From the NCBI GenBank assembly GCA_964036315.1, contig OZ038495.1, forward strand, positions 27,499,766 through 27,563,765: a stretch of 64,000 bases of DNA, in the 5' to 3' direction. Positions 1 through 9,712 of this stretch are shown here, one piece after another. The notes beneath the pieces are model-generated. The model ran no database searches. It saw only the letters and a list, made by a program, of their open reading frames with translations, and was not told the origin of the DNA. This stretch comes from Acanthosepion esculentum (Eukaryota > Mollusca > Cephalopoda > Sepiida > Sepiidae). Position 1 is the stretch's first letter. The number at the start of each line of letters is the position of its first letter. The position numbers and the translations under genes are program-made.

Positions 1-470
1 ACTTCCGCTTTACGTTATATTACAGGACACAAGAGAATCTATTTACTATGGAGAGAAATCATTTCCAAAAGGGGTAAGAAAAAGTTCTCAGTCTGACCAA
101 GATTCTCTTACTCTGAACACCTACTGTTGATAGAAATGGAAGAAGGTTTACCGGCCGTCCTGGGTATGACGATAAACTACATCCGCTTCGTGGGTAAGAC
201 GATAAACTACGTTCAACAGCAAGGCCTCTGATCAGGAGGTTTTGAGGAACTACCCTGACCCGGGTGGTAGTAACTTTTAGGGTCCCAGTTATGAGCAAAT
301 AGTTAACCCCCAAACTGGAGTCAAACACCATGAAAGTGTAAAAATAGATTTAAATACCAGAAATACTTTCTTAAAAATTATTGCCAGAAATACGTTTTTG
401 AAGAAAAAAATATTACCAAAAATAGATTTTATAAAGGAAAAAATATTACCAGTAATAACAATCTTGTTGG
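1..470. other. Unassigned AT-rich sequence
   Basis: No gene is recognised. Two imperfect copies of a roughly 29-bp unit containing GACGATAAACTAC lie side by side at about 162-213. The rest is unique-looking AT-rich DNA. Confidence 0.5.
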
Positions 471-850
471 CATTAAATGACCCATTGAGGTTGATATGCC
501 GTAAAACAAAACAACCAACCAACCAACCAACCAACCTGTAATAGATTTTTGGGGAAAAATATTACCAACAATGAAAATTTTGTCAGCATTTTAACCCATT
601 GAGGTTGATATGCCGTAAAACAAAATAAACCAAACCAATCTAAACCAAAGAATACATATTCTATTCATACGAATCTATCCCAAAAATGTTGCCGGCATTA
701 AATAACCCATTGAGGTTGATATGTCGTAAAACAAAATAAACCAAACCAATCTAAACCAAAGAATACATATTCTATTCATACGAATCTATCCTAAAAATGT
801 TGTCGGCATTAAATAACCCATTGAGGTTGATATGCCGTAAAAAAACAAAA
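471..850. repeat. Tandem repeat, about 111-bp unit, four copies
   Basis: The landmark CCCATTGAGGTTGATATG begins at 481, 595, 706 and 817, giving spacings of 114, 111 and 111 bp. Each unit ends in an A-rich run (GCCGTAAAACAAAA). A related sequence at 21886-21935 also ends in poly(A), so the unit may descend from the 3' tail of a retroposon. That origin is inference. Confidence 0.85.
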
Positions 851-1334
851 AAACAAACCAAACCAAGGTTTACCGGATTTTCTGAAGTGGGTTATAGTTT
901 CTGTAAATTTACAAAAAATACAAAATGAAAGTCGTAAAATAATGCACAATTTGGATGCATATGTTAACAATGAATTTTCTGAAAAATATCCAAAAATACC
1001 TTAGTCTTAATATAATTTATATTGACAAATAGACAATGTTGTACGTTGTACTTTTATATGATTATATTTCTCTATGCCAGTGATCCGTTTACAGATTCAC
1101 GGAATATAACTTGATAAGCATTATTTTATTTATTATCATTATATTTATATGTTATATATATTTATATTTGTATTATTTTATTTATTATTATTATTTTTAT
1201 TAGTATTATTTTATTTAATTCTACTCTTTGATGGTTTGGTCAGGTGAAGACGTCCTTACCTCAGCTGCTACACACAGCTTAGGGACACGAAATTTTCCTC
1301 AGCAAACGAACTCTTTCAATCAGAGCTTCCATCA
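851..1334. other. Unassigned AT-rich sequence
   Basis: No gene is seen. About 1100-1225 is low-complexity ATTT/TTA-rich sequence leading into the AAT microsatellite. Confidence 0.5.
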
Positions 1335-1370
<36 letters not shown>

Positions 1371-1413
1371 TATTATTATTATTATTAATATAATAATTAT
1401 TATTATTATTATT
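1335..1413. repeat. (AAT)n/(ATT)n microsatellite, self-complementary
   Basis: AAT repeats run into ATT repeats, so the two halves are reverse complements and can form one hairpin. Open frames across it encode only poly-Ile, poly-Asn or poly-Tyr. Confidence 0.95.
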
Positions 1414-1703
1414 GCTGCTACTGCCGCCTTTGATTTGCTTAGTCTCAGCCAGAGATTCAAGAGACAACAAGTTTCTGCATTAGAAAATGCGAGATGAAGC
1501 CCCATGCAATTAGCGAAACATAATTGCGAACCGGCGGAATCTATACTTAGTATTATTATTGATAGTTTATAGAAACATTTAAAACTGAAAATACTTAACC
1601 TCTTCATTATATTCTCAATTCTTAGTTACATTATTATAGGTTTTCTTATATAGAAAACAGTAATACATATTATAAGATAGACATTTCAAGAAAAAACAAT
1701 TAC

Positions 1704-1745
1704 TATATATATATATGTGTGTGTGTATGTGTGTGTGTGTGTGTT
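1704..1745. repeat. (TA)n(TG)n microsatellite
   Basis: A short TA run continues into a TG run. It lies just upstream of the perfect palindrome at 1787-1848. Confidence 0.9.
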
Positions 1746-1786
1746 TGAATTTACTCCAAAGTAGGAGAAAAGCTATTATGATGGGG

Positions 1787-1848
1787 TGTACATGATCAAG
1801 ACGCACACAGGTGTATTTTGACACCTGTGTGCGTCTTGATCATGTACA
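1787..1848. repeat. Perfect inverted repeat, 28-bp arms, 6-bp loop
   Basis: Left arm 1787-1814 and right arm 1821-1848 are exact reverse complements around the loop ATTTTG. No coding potential is visible. A fold-back element or a local inverted duplication would both fit. Confidence 0.95.
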
Positions 1849-2084
1849 TAATCTGGACGTCTGAACTTTAATCAGGCCAAAACCTTATGTCCTCAATCTC
1901 GCTTGTAATAGATCATATTACAACGATATATTATTCTACAAATGATAAGTTGTGCTATCACGTCTCATACATGTATAATAGTGGAGAATGTGTGACAATC
2001 GGAACGGTAAAAGAAATTGTTAAACGTTTTGAAGAGCATGTCCATAGTCATGGAGTGGACAGTCAATAACTTAGTGGAACAGTA

Positions 2085-2225
2085 TATTTCCTTCCTGTTG
2101 GAGTAGATTGCCAAATCTGGATCTTATCCCGAACATTCGCCCTAAACATTTTTGCTGTAGGAAAACTCGCCCCAGGAACTTTCGCCGTAGGAAACTTCGG
2201 CATATGGGATTTTTGATGTAAAACA
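2085..2225 (-). repeat. Degenerate short-unit repeat, inverted partner of 3150-3270
   Basis: Irregular blocks with the motifs CCTACRGYRAAAATGTTT and GGCGAGTTTTCCTAC (minus-strand sense) recur about every 20 bp. The same blocks occur on the plus strand at 3150-3270, so the two arrays face each other about 0.9 kb apart. Confidence 0.6.
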
Positions 2226-3149
2226 ATTTCACTGCATTTTTTTTTCGATACACTTATCTTGAACGTCCCTTTTGGAATAATGTTCAATTTAATATGCGAA
2301 ATACCTTCTTATCAAGTATATTTTAATTATATAACAAGGTGGTATTTTAAATTGTTTAAATGTTTGATGAATTGAATGCCAATTATACTTAGGATCAAAA
2401 GGTGATATGTTGTTAAAATAAATATTCTTCTCTTGCTGATAGATTTTTTTTACTCCTGTGGCAGTGGAGACTTCAGGGGTTATTGGTCCTCGTTCGATGG
2501 CGTTCCTTCGGAGGATTGGCGCGATTGCGTCGCGATTAAGAAACGAGCCTCGCGAAACGGAGTGGCTCTTGCAGCGTGTCTCACTGGCGACGGTTCGTGG
2601 TAATGCTTTCTCCATCATAGCGTCTGGCAGAGGATAGAAAACATTGTTTATAGTTACGTTGTTCTGGAATTGTCATCATTGGTCGAATGAACTTGCTTTG
2701 TTTCAATGTTAAACTATAAGAAAGTAAATTTCAATATTTAGGTAGTTATAGTGAATATAAAACAGTTTATGTTTGCAAATAATTTGTGTAAATTTCAAAA
2801 GACTTACTGAGAGTTTGAAAGGGTTATCTTTCATTGATCAGATATTTTATATTAAAGTTGGTTGCGTATTCAAGTTGTAAGTTTGTTTGAAATAATATAT
2901 ATTGCTTGAGTGAGAATTATTGGCAGAGTGATATTATGTTAACAGAAAGTTTAACGTTAAGTCTGAAATATGAAATTGCGTGACATAGGTCCTGGTGTCA
3001 AGTTGAAATTTTTGAGCTCCTCACTGACGAGGATGAATGATTTAGGGTTTTGATCCTATAACTTCGCTTATTAAAGTGTTTAAATCGAAGTAACAATAGT
3101 GTGAGCCAGATATACTTGATAATAAGGTATTTTGCATATTAAAAAAATG
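2226..3149. other. Unassigned interval between the two inverted arrays
   Basis: No protein or RNA gene is recognised. About 2480-2620 is distinctly more GC-rich and contains CGCGATTGCGTCGCG, a short palindromic CpG-rich stretch. The interval could be the interior of a fold-back element bounded by the flanking arrays. Confidence 0.4.
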
Positions 3150-3270
3150 CGGCGAAATTGTCTTACGGTAAAAATCCTATACGACAAAGATTTCTACGGT
3201 GAAATTTTCTAAGGCGAGTTTTCCTACGGTAAAAATGTTTACGGTGAATGTTCCTAGAACCGTTCTGCAG
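3150..3270 (+). repeat. Degenerate short-unit repeat, inverted partner of 2085-2225
   Basis: Blocks such as CTACGGTAAAAAT and ACGGTGAATGTTCC repeat with a spacing near 20 bp. GGCGAGTTTTCCTAC at about 3211 matches the minus-strand sense of the array at 2085-2225. Confidence 0.6.
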
Positions 3271-3587
3271 CACAGGGATATGTTCTACGTTTCCTACACT
3301 AACGTAAAATGAGTGCGAGAGTTGAACTATATGGCATTCTATACCATAATGCCAGCGAATTAGACTGTGGATCAGAAGATAATTCATTATTAAAAATATC
3401 ACCCACTAAGTCTCTCGCGAACATATAAACGAAAATCATTTGCTTCTAAAACGAACCTGCTTTCATCATTGATTCTTTCGACACTCTGGTTAGCTTCACC
3501 CGATACTATAAGAGAATAGTTCAGGGCACATCGGTGTTGATATATGGGGTATTGTGTACACACATGGTATTTACTCTGTCTCCCCAA
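3271..3587. other. Unassigned sequence
   Basis: I see no gene, known repeat or structured motif here. Confidence 0.4.
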
Positions 3588-3632
3588 CTAGGACGAGATG
3601 TGACACAAGGTCTATTTTTAGGTGGGGACCCG
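3588..3632 (-). repeat. Dispersed repeat fragment shared with the 15.3-kb locus
   Basis: On the minus strand this reads CGGGTCCCCAC...GACCTTGTGTCACA, matching the two direct copies at 15256-15330 and 15573-15642. The family is not identified. Confidence 0.65.
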
Positions 3633-3870
3633 AGCGCGTACAGGAACAAAAATTCCCCTCATCCCCCGCAACCGTCGGTTGCGCTGGCGTCGGTGCGAGC
3701 ACCGACCCCCCACCTCTGGTGCAATGGGAGGGCGCAACCTCGCGCAGTTGTTCCCCAGGGCTTGACACCTCTTCAGTATTATTTTTCCAGTTGCCCCTCT
3801 GTCTTTTGACAGAGAATCCCCTGAGCGCACTCTGCCCAGAGACAGAGACTCAACTGAGAGATGGCAAGTA
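3633..3870. other. GC-rich patch of unknown nature
   Basis: This stretch is strikingly GC-rich for the window and holds short palindromes (CAACCGTCGGTTG; GTCGGTGCGAGCACCGAC). Open frames exist on both strands but show no family signature. It may be an unrecognised retroelement terminus or a foreign insertion. Confidence 0.4.
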
Positions 3871-3879
3871 AACGTGAAA

Positions 3880-4569
3880 TTATCCAAAAATTACTCATTC
3901 CAGCTGCAAGGAAACGCTTCTTAAATGTCTACGTTGTGGGTTACGGCAAACTCTCTGTAACTTGCCCGGTGGATATTGTGTAGTACGACACTACACCCGT
4001 TAAAATACGTCGATCTTATCGATGCTTGGATTACCGGGTTTATAGGTGCATGAATACTTATTTGAACATTGAAGACAACACTGTCGCTAGTAAAAGAACA
4101 AAAGCAACACATCACGACCAGAATGCCTAGAAATTCTCCGGAATGGTTAGTCAGCTATTCAAATATACCCAATCAGTCCCCTCTCAGACAATTTCCCTGC
4201 CCTTTGTCATAGTCTAAGACTCAGACACAGAGACTCGTATGGGTTTTAAAGACGAGGCGTGAAAGACGGTGAAACGTTAATTATTTTCTCAGAATACCTA
4301 TTATCTCAAAGTATGTACATATTTCTTGCAAGGTTCGGATATCTTTGGAAATAGCATTATCGCAAATTGCGGAAATAAAATAATTGATATCTTAAATATT
4401 TATTCATTCACAAATTGAAGTGTCTGAAAAGGCTTGTGTAAACCAAGTTCAGCTCAAATTGAGAATGATTAATCCGAATAAATAAGTAAATAACCGCGGA
4501 AATCGAATAGATTTTTGTAAAATTATTTTAAGAGCTTTATATCTCAAATCAATTATTTCACCCACTATA
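3880..4569. other. Unassigned sequence
   Basis: No gene is recognised. A CAGAGACTC motif at about 4220 echoes 3840-3860 but is too short to define a repeat. Confidence 0.4.
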
Positions 4570-4609
4570 TTACACACACACACATAGACAGACACACACA
4601 CATATATAT

Positions 4610-4674
<65 letters not shown>

Positions 4675-4733
4675 TATAAATATATATATATATATTGTAA
4701 ATATATATATGTATATAAATATATATATATATT
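4570..4733. repeat. (CA)n then interrupted (TA)n microsatellite
   Basis: A CA/GACA run passes into a long (TA)n array with a few interruptions and ends at the hammerhead-like inverted pair. Confidence 0.95.
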
Positions 4734-4763
4734 CATAATAATTCATCAGAATGCAGAAAAATA

Positions 4764-4790
4764 TTTCGTCCTATTTTTAGGACACATCAG
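4764..4790 (-). ncRNA. Degenerate hammerhead-like core, minus strand
   Basis: Minus strand reads CTGATGT, stem II GTCC/GGAC around TAAAAAT, then GAAA. The stem III and cleavage-triplet bases present in the facing plus-strand copy (4819-4865) are missing here, so self-cleavage is not expected. It forms an inverted pair with that copy. Confidence 0.45.
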
Positions 4791-4818
4791 TAGTTCGATT
4801 CTCGATAGTGGATGAGCT

Positions 4819-4865
4819 GCAGTGGTAATGAGTCCCAAAAATTGGACGAAACCACCGTCCATTGC
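4819..4865 (+). ncRNA. Hammerhead-ribozyme-like sequence, core mutated
   Basis: All three helices can be drawn. Stem I pairs GCAGTG (4819-4824) with CATTGC (4860-4865). Stem II pairs GTCC (4832-4835) with GGAC (4844-4847), followed by GAAA (4848-4851). Stem III is ACCACCGT, then C at 4859 as the cleavage position. The core box at 4825-4831 is GTAATGA against the family consensus CUGANGA, two changes at conserved positions, so this copy is probably inactive. An upstream TTCGATTCTC is shared with the copy at 7625-7673 and resembles a tRNA B box. Confidence 0.6.
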
Positions 4866-4950
4866 TTTTTTGCATCCTGTTGAGTTTTCTAGGTCTAGAC
4901 AAGATGAATTAATACGAAAAAATTATTTAAAGCCCCAAAATTATAATTCA

Positions 4951-4953
<3 letters not shown>

Positions 4954-5009
<56 letters not shown>

Positions 5010-5100
5010 GGTTGAATATGGAAGTAAGATATATATATAATTTCAGAAAATGTATTTAGCTTTATCATTAAAACATTTCTAAATAATAGCAATACACACA

Positions 5101-5146
<46 letters not shown>
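4954..5146. repeat. Two (TA)n arrays around a short spacer
   Basis: (TA)n at about 4954-5004 and 5103-5146. Frames across both give only alternating Tyr-Ile. The second array leads directly into the fold-back arm starting at 5144. Confidence 0.95.
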
Positions 5147-5149
<3 letters not shown>

Positions 5150-5446
5150 TAATTGATTTAAAATATGGCTTCTTCGCTACGCAGGAATTACCATGTTTCA
5201 AAAACGAAGCTAAAACTTCAAAATGATTGAATTTCTCTGTATCCTTGGATACAAAAATTATGAATTGTATGTGCGTTTAAAACTTAGTAAATTTAAAAAT
5301 AAGTTATTCCAAAATTCGCTTGAAGATGAAACAGAACTAATACTTTTAATTTATTTTTACAATTAAATTTGAAGTTTTTAGCTTGTTTTTGAGACCTGCT
5401 AATTGCTGTGTAGCGAAGAAACCATATTTTAAATAAGTTAATTTAT
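5144..5446. repeat. Fold-back repeat, about 75-bp imperfect arms
   Basis: Left arm about 5144-5217 pairs with right arm about 5371-5446; both carry CTTCGCTACRCAG / GTAGCGAAGAAACC. A related single arm lies at about 24125-24190. The right arm holds GAAACC after a possible TTGCT/AGCGA stem, a weak echo of the hammerhead-bearing fold-backs elsewhere in the window. Confidence 0.75.
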
Positions 5447-5551
5447 AAATATTTATGCTCTCTAACTTTACATTGAGCACTGTTTTGTAAAAATAAAAAT
5501 ATCCATAAGAACACCGGATTATATATCTTACTGTTCTTTCTTTTTATTATA

Positions 5552-5953
<402 letters not shown>

Positions 5954-6588
5954 TTGTCTTATAAATACCAGGGCACGTTTGTGTGTAAATAGTTTGTTGC
6001 CCCGTTACATACACGTTACATACAAGTTTTTTTCTCTCTAATTTATTAACGGAGATCCTAATTAAATATTCTCAATATAGTTCTGCAGTTTTATAAATTT
6101 CTTATGTAATCTGTTTCACAGAATATATCATTTTATGTCTATTTTAAGTATTTTTAAAAATTATTTATAGATATCTACCGCTGCCGGTTTCATTTTATAT
6201 TTAATTTATACATGTACAGAAAGTGTAAGTATATCTCGTATTTTGTCTCCTAACCTATTCAGGTTAATTCGCTTTAATGTGCAGGACATAATTGTATATG
6301 TAATAGTTGTCATCTCAAACACTATCTAATAATTCCAGGCTTATCGTAATAATAATGTCCGATGAAAAACTTTATCATTTCCTTAGAAATATTCGGATAC
6401 GAAAATGAAGTGAATAGATGCAAGTTTCGAAATATTCCAAAGGTATCTGTGCATTCTCAAAAGGGGTAACTGAGACAAGTTTGCTGTAAAGGACCTCACT
6501 GTAAAGCGATCTTAATCACAATGAGTTTGAAGGTCGTTCCTACAGACTGATGGGAACACAGCTTTGATTTCTACCAAAAGGAATATTT

Positions 6589-6591
<3 letters not shown>
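5954..6591. other. Unassigned sequence
   Basis: I see no gene or known repeat between the two microsatellites. Confidence 0.4.

Positions 6592-6639
<48 letters not shown>
6592..6639. repeat. (TA)n array at a LINE boundary
   Basis: The array ends exactly where homology to the LINE at 18.1-21.1 kb begins. Confidence 0.95.
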
Positions 6640-6640
<1 letters not shown>

Positions 6641-6969
6641 CTACTCCAATAGCTTCATGTCTCGCACATCTCGCCTGTGGAACTCCCTTCCTTATTCCTG
6701 TTTCCCTGACAAATTCAATCTCCAACTATTTAAGTCTAACGTCAATCGACATCTCCAGTTGCCTTGATCTATCCACTTCCCTTCTCCACATCCTTTCACC
6801 TTTCATTCCTATCTGCTCTCGCTCCAAATCTTCTGCAACCCCCTTGCCTTGATCGATCCACTATCTTTCTCCACATCCTCTCCTTTACCACTCCTATCTG
6901 CTCTTCCTCCAAACCTTCTGTAACCCCTTGCGTGCTAGTGGCTTCCAGCCTTGCTTGGGGTGATAAGCT

Positions 6970-6971
<2 letters not shown>
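6640..6971 (+). mobile_element. LINE 3' fragment, same family as 18.1-21.1 kb
   Basis: Codes for SRTSRLWNSLPYSCFPDKF, the reverse-transcriptase C-terminal tail, through the stop at about 6765, then a 3' UTR ending CTAGTGGCTTCCAGCC...GATAAGCTTAAA. The C-terminus and the UTR end match the minus-strand LINE at 18066-21060. It is a typical 5'-truncated copy, bounded on both sides by (TA)n. The 3' tail appears to lead straight into TA repeats, which may be the element's own tail or its target. Confidence 0.85.

Positions 6972-7036
<65 letters not shown>
6972..7036. repeat. (TA)n array at the LINE 3' end
   Basis: Begins directly after the LINE 3' terminus. Confidence 0.95.
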
Positions 7037-7039
<3 letters not shown>

Positions 7040-7052
7040 AAAAGTAGTGATA

Positions 7053-7516
7053 CAAAGAATAAATCAGTAAAGTTAATGCAATTAATGGCGAATTCACTTC
7101 GCTAACAGATTAAATAATGCATGAACTTACTAACCACTCGTTGAATGACGAGATCTTTTAAAATTTTAAAAACAAAGATCGCGTCATTCAACGAGTTGTT
7201 AGTAAGTTACTGCTTTATTGTTGTGAGACCGATACTTTCCTACATCATGGACTCTCCCAGTACTATATTATTAGGGGAGTAGCACCAGTAATGCGCAGCC
7301 GCGTACGATACCAATATCGGACACCACTGGATAGTAAGCTCTGCTTACTCTTACACTATTCTTTGTAACTTTTCTGTTTAATATATCTTTCTTACCTCTA
7401 ACCCGTGTTCCGAGTTTTCCTTCCGTGGTCCCTACTTCGGGTCCACATCATTTATTTAATCTGTTACCGAAGTGAATTCGCCATTAATTGCATTAACTTT
7501 ATTGAATTATTCTTTG
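7053..7516. mobile_element. Element with long inverted termini (MITE or fold-back)
   Basis: Outer arms 7053-7119 and 7448-7516 are near-perfect reverse complements (about 67 bp). A second inverted repeat, 7123-7159 with 7174-7210, is nested just inside the left end. The 240-bp interior has no coding signature. Family unknown; the arms are too long for a typical mariner MITE. Confidence 0.75.
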
Positions 7517-7561
7517 TTTGACTACTTCTTTATAATAATAATTATACTGCAATATTGAATA

Positions 7562-7725
7562 TATAATTAAGTAATTCATTAAGTCTAAAAGAAACTGTCA
7601 GGGTTTCAATTCTCGGTAGTGGATGCGCACTGTTGATGAGTCCCAAATATAGGACGAAACAGCCGTCCAGCGCTTTCTGCATTCTGTTGAGGTTTCTTTC
7701 AGACTTAATGAATTACTTAATTATA
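7562..7725. repeat. Fold-back arms enclosing a hammerhead-like sequence
   Basis: Left arm 7562-7595 and right arm 7692-7725 (34 bp) differ at one position. The enclosed 96 bp carries the hammerhead-like sequence at 7625-7673. Confidence 0.85.
7625..7673 (+). ncRNA. Hammerhead-ribozyme-like sequence
   Basis: Stem I: GCGCACTG (7625-7632) pairs with CAGCGC (7668-7673) with a two-base bulge. Core box TTGATGA (7633-7639). Stem II: GTCC (7640-7643) with GGAC (7652-7655). GAAA at 7656-7659. Short stem III ACAGCCGT, then cleavage position C7667. The layout matches type I hammerheads known from animal retroposons and PLEs. The only core departure is U for C at position 3, which should weaken or abolish cleavage. 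Confidence 0.7.
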
Positions 7726-7751
7726 ATTATCAAATCCTCCTAACAATTTCT

Positions 7752-7754
<3 letters not shown>

Positions 7755-7839
<85 letters not shown>
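7755..7839. repeat. (TA)n array
   Basis: Long TA run with a single TG interruption. Confidence 0.95.
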
Positions 7840-7844
<5 letters not shown>

Positions 7845-8318
7845 ATGGTTATTGATAAAGTAATGTCTTGTTAATGTCTCTAATCTTCAACAGAAACATA
7901 ACAATGCTAATAGATAACAAGAGCTGTAAAAAGCTCTTTTGAAACATAGATACAATAATTTATGCACAAGCGCCATTTTTGCCTAAACATCGCTGTTACC
8001 TATGCAGGTGTGCATTGCTCACCGCCCGAAACTCCACTCATCAGCCATTCGAACTCCGTAAATTTTCAGTAAACGTCAATGTGTGTCAATGCGTGCAATT
8101 TTATTATTGCATCGATGAATTCAATCAGAAGACTCTGCCGATTAGGTTCTTCCAAGACATTACCATTTTCCAAACCTGAGAAACTTTCGAACAAGATAAA
8201 TATTTAATTTTTTGGTTTCGAAAATGTTCAACCATTACAATAATACCAAAAACCTCCGGCTGTTACGTGCAGTTTCACATAAAAAAGAGGGGTCAGTGCA
8301 TTTGGAGAAAGTGGAGTA
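7840..8318. other. Unassigned sequence
   Basis: An open frame at 7979-8179 (66 codons, including several cysteines near its start) has no recognisable family or splice context. Probably non-coding. Confidence 0.35.
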
Positions 8319-8385
8319 CACACACACACACACATATATATATAAATATATATGTATATATTATTTCTATATATATTATATATGC
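8319..8385. repeat. (CA)n(TA)n compound microsatellite
   Basis: CA run passing into interrupted TA repeats; it borders the fold-back at 8388. Confidence 0.9.
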
Positions 8386-8387
8386 GT

Positions 8388-8550
8388 GTTACTTATTGGA
8401 AAGTGCTCAATATCAGTGATAGAGCTAACATATTCAGTTGTAATTATATGAGGTTGTAACCCTGTGTTGCACGCTGTTGCGATCATCAGACAAACTGATA
8501 AACGCAAAAGCGTGAAACCCATGGTTACAAACTCATGTCCATACAACTGA

Positions 8551-8551
<1 letters not shown>
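8388..8551. repeat. Fold-back with paired hammerhead-like cores, copy 1
   Basis: Shares its leader (TTATTGGAAAG.GCTCAATATC, then GTGATAGAGCTAACATA) and its arms with the copy at 22894-23074. Arms are about 8433-8488 and 8495-8551. The plus arm has CTGATAA (8495-8501), a CGC/GCG stem, GAAAC (8514-8518) and a stem III ACC/GGT; the minus arm has an intact CTGATGA but GCAAC in place of GAAAC. Each arm is thus damaged at a different core position. Confidence 0.75.
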
Positions 8552-8597
<46 letters not shown>

Positions 8598-8605
8598 TAT
8601 ATATA
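8552..8605. repeat. (TA)n array
   Basis: Abuts the right arm of the fold-back, as at 23075. Confidence 0.95.
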
Positions 8606-9086
8606 ATAGCTGGTGAGGGAGACGATCAGAATATGACACTTCAAATTCGAAAAATTCAAATAAGTAAAACGATCGTAAAAACTGATGGATTTAACAAAGC
8701 AAGATTTCACGTGGAAAATTGGACATTTTCGCAACAGAGATAAAGTTATTAAGACTTGTTGTCCATATCACACAACATTGATAAGAACTATAATTACCCA
8801 CATCACTAACTGTGCTCATATCCTATATTTGGTCTCCGCCAAACTTCAGCAATCTTTTGTGAATGACAATAGATAGAATGTATCTCCAATAATATAACGC
8901 CGCGATTTATTCCATTTCCGATGATATATTGTCAGGCTGCCTGTGAACAGCTTTCATTAATAAGGCAAATATTATGAGTTACTGGCAGGATGTTTCAACC
9001 TCTCCCCTGGCATACATCATCTGGCAATGGGAGCCAATATAATAAAATTTGAATCATTACTTTGGGAGCGACTTTCGTGTGTGAAT
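8606..9086. other. Unassigned sequence
   Basis: A 63-codon frame at 8685-8876 shows no known motif. Nothing else is recognised. Confidence 0.35.
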
Positions 9087-9179
9087 GTATATATATGTAT
9101 ATATATATATATATACAGACACACATACACGCACACACACATACATATATATATGTATTTGTGTGTGCGTGTATGTGTG

Positions 9180-9232
<53 letters not shown>
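9087..9232. repeat. (TA)n/(CA)n/(TG)n compound microsatellite
   Basis: TA, CA and TG blocks are arranged nearly symmetrically, so the region is self-complementary overall. Confidence 0.95.
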
Positions 9233-9233
<1 letters not shown>

Positions 9234-9559
9234 AGGTTGCATTCAAGTGTGTGTAAGTGAGTCTGTGTGTTTGCTTATGTGTGAAGAAAATCGTTTATTA
9301 AAGAGGGCACCGAAATCTTCTCTTGGACTCTAATTGTTATTCAAGAAGTTTATCAATTTCATAATAGATTTTACTTGATTCGCTTAGTTGTAATTTACCA
9401 AGTTAACCCGTTCATTCCATTGTTCCATTCGATTGCTTTCGTTTCTACTTTGGTTTCTCTTACTTCTTTGTAACTCTATACAATGTGCACAAAAATACAC
9501 TCACATTTATTTACGTAGCAATTATTCGCTTAAGTATATATTATATTGTCATTCACAGA
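9233..9559. other. Unassigned sequence
   Basis: No gene or repeat recognised. Confidence 0.35.
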
Positions 9560-9690
9560 CAGGCTGTATCACAGCTCATCAGTGTAGCGAGACATCCGAT
9601 TGCCTCATGCACGGATCGAAACCCGATTGATTTGGCATCAGTCGGAGATTTTATCCCTAAGCTATCAGCACCCAGTAGACAGGAAGGTGA
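9560..9690 (-). mobile_element. tRNA-derived SINE head, family A copy 1
   Basis: On the minus strand the order is an A-box-like TAGCTTAGGGATAAAA, an anticodon-like loop (GATGCCAAATCA) and a B-box-like GGGTTTCGATCC. The following AATCGGATGTCTCGC is shared with the copy at 10565-10685. The acceptor stem is not preserved, so it is a retroposon head rather than a working tRNA gene. Confidence 0.65.
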
Positions 9691-9712
9691 GTATTAAATG
9701 GTTACGTATATA

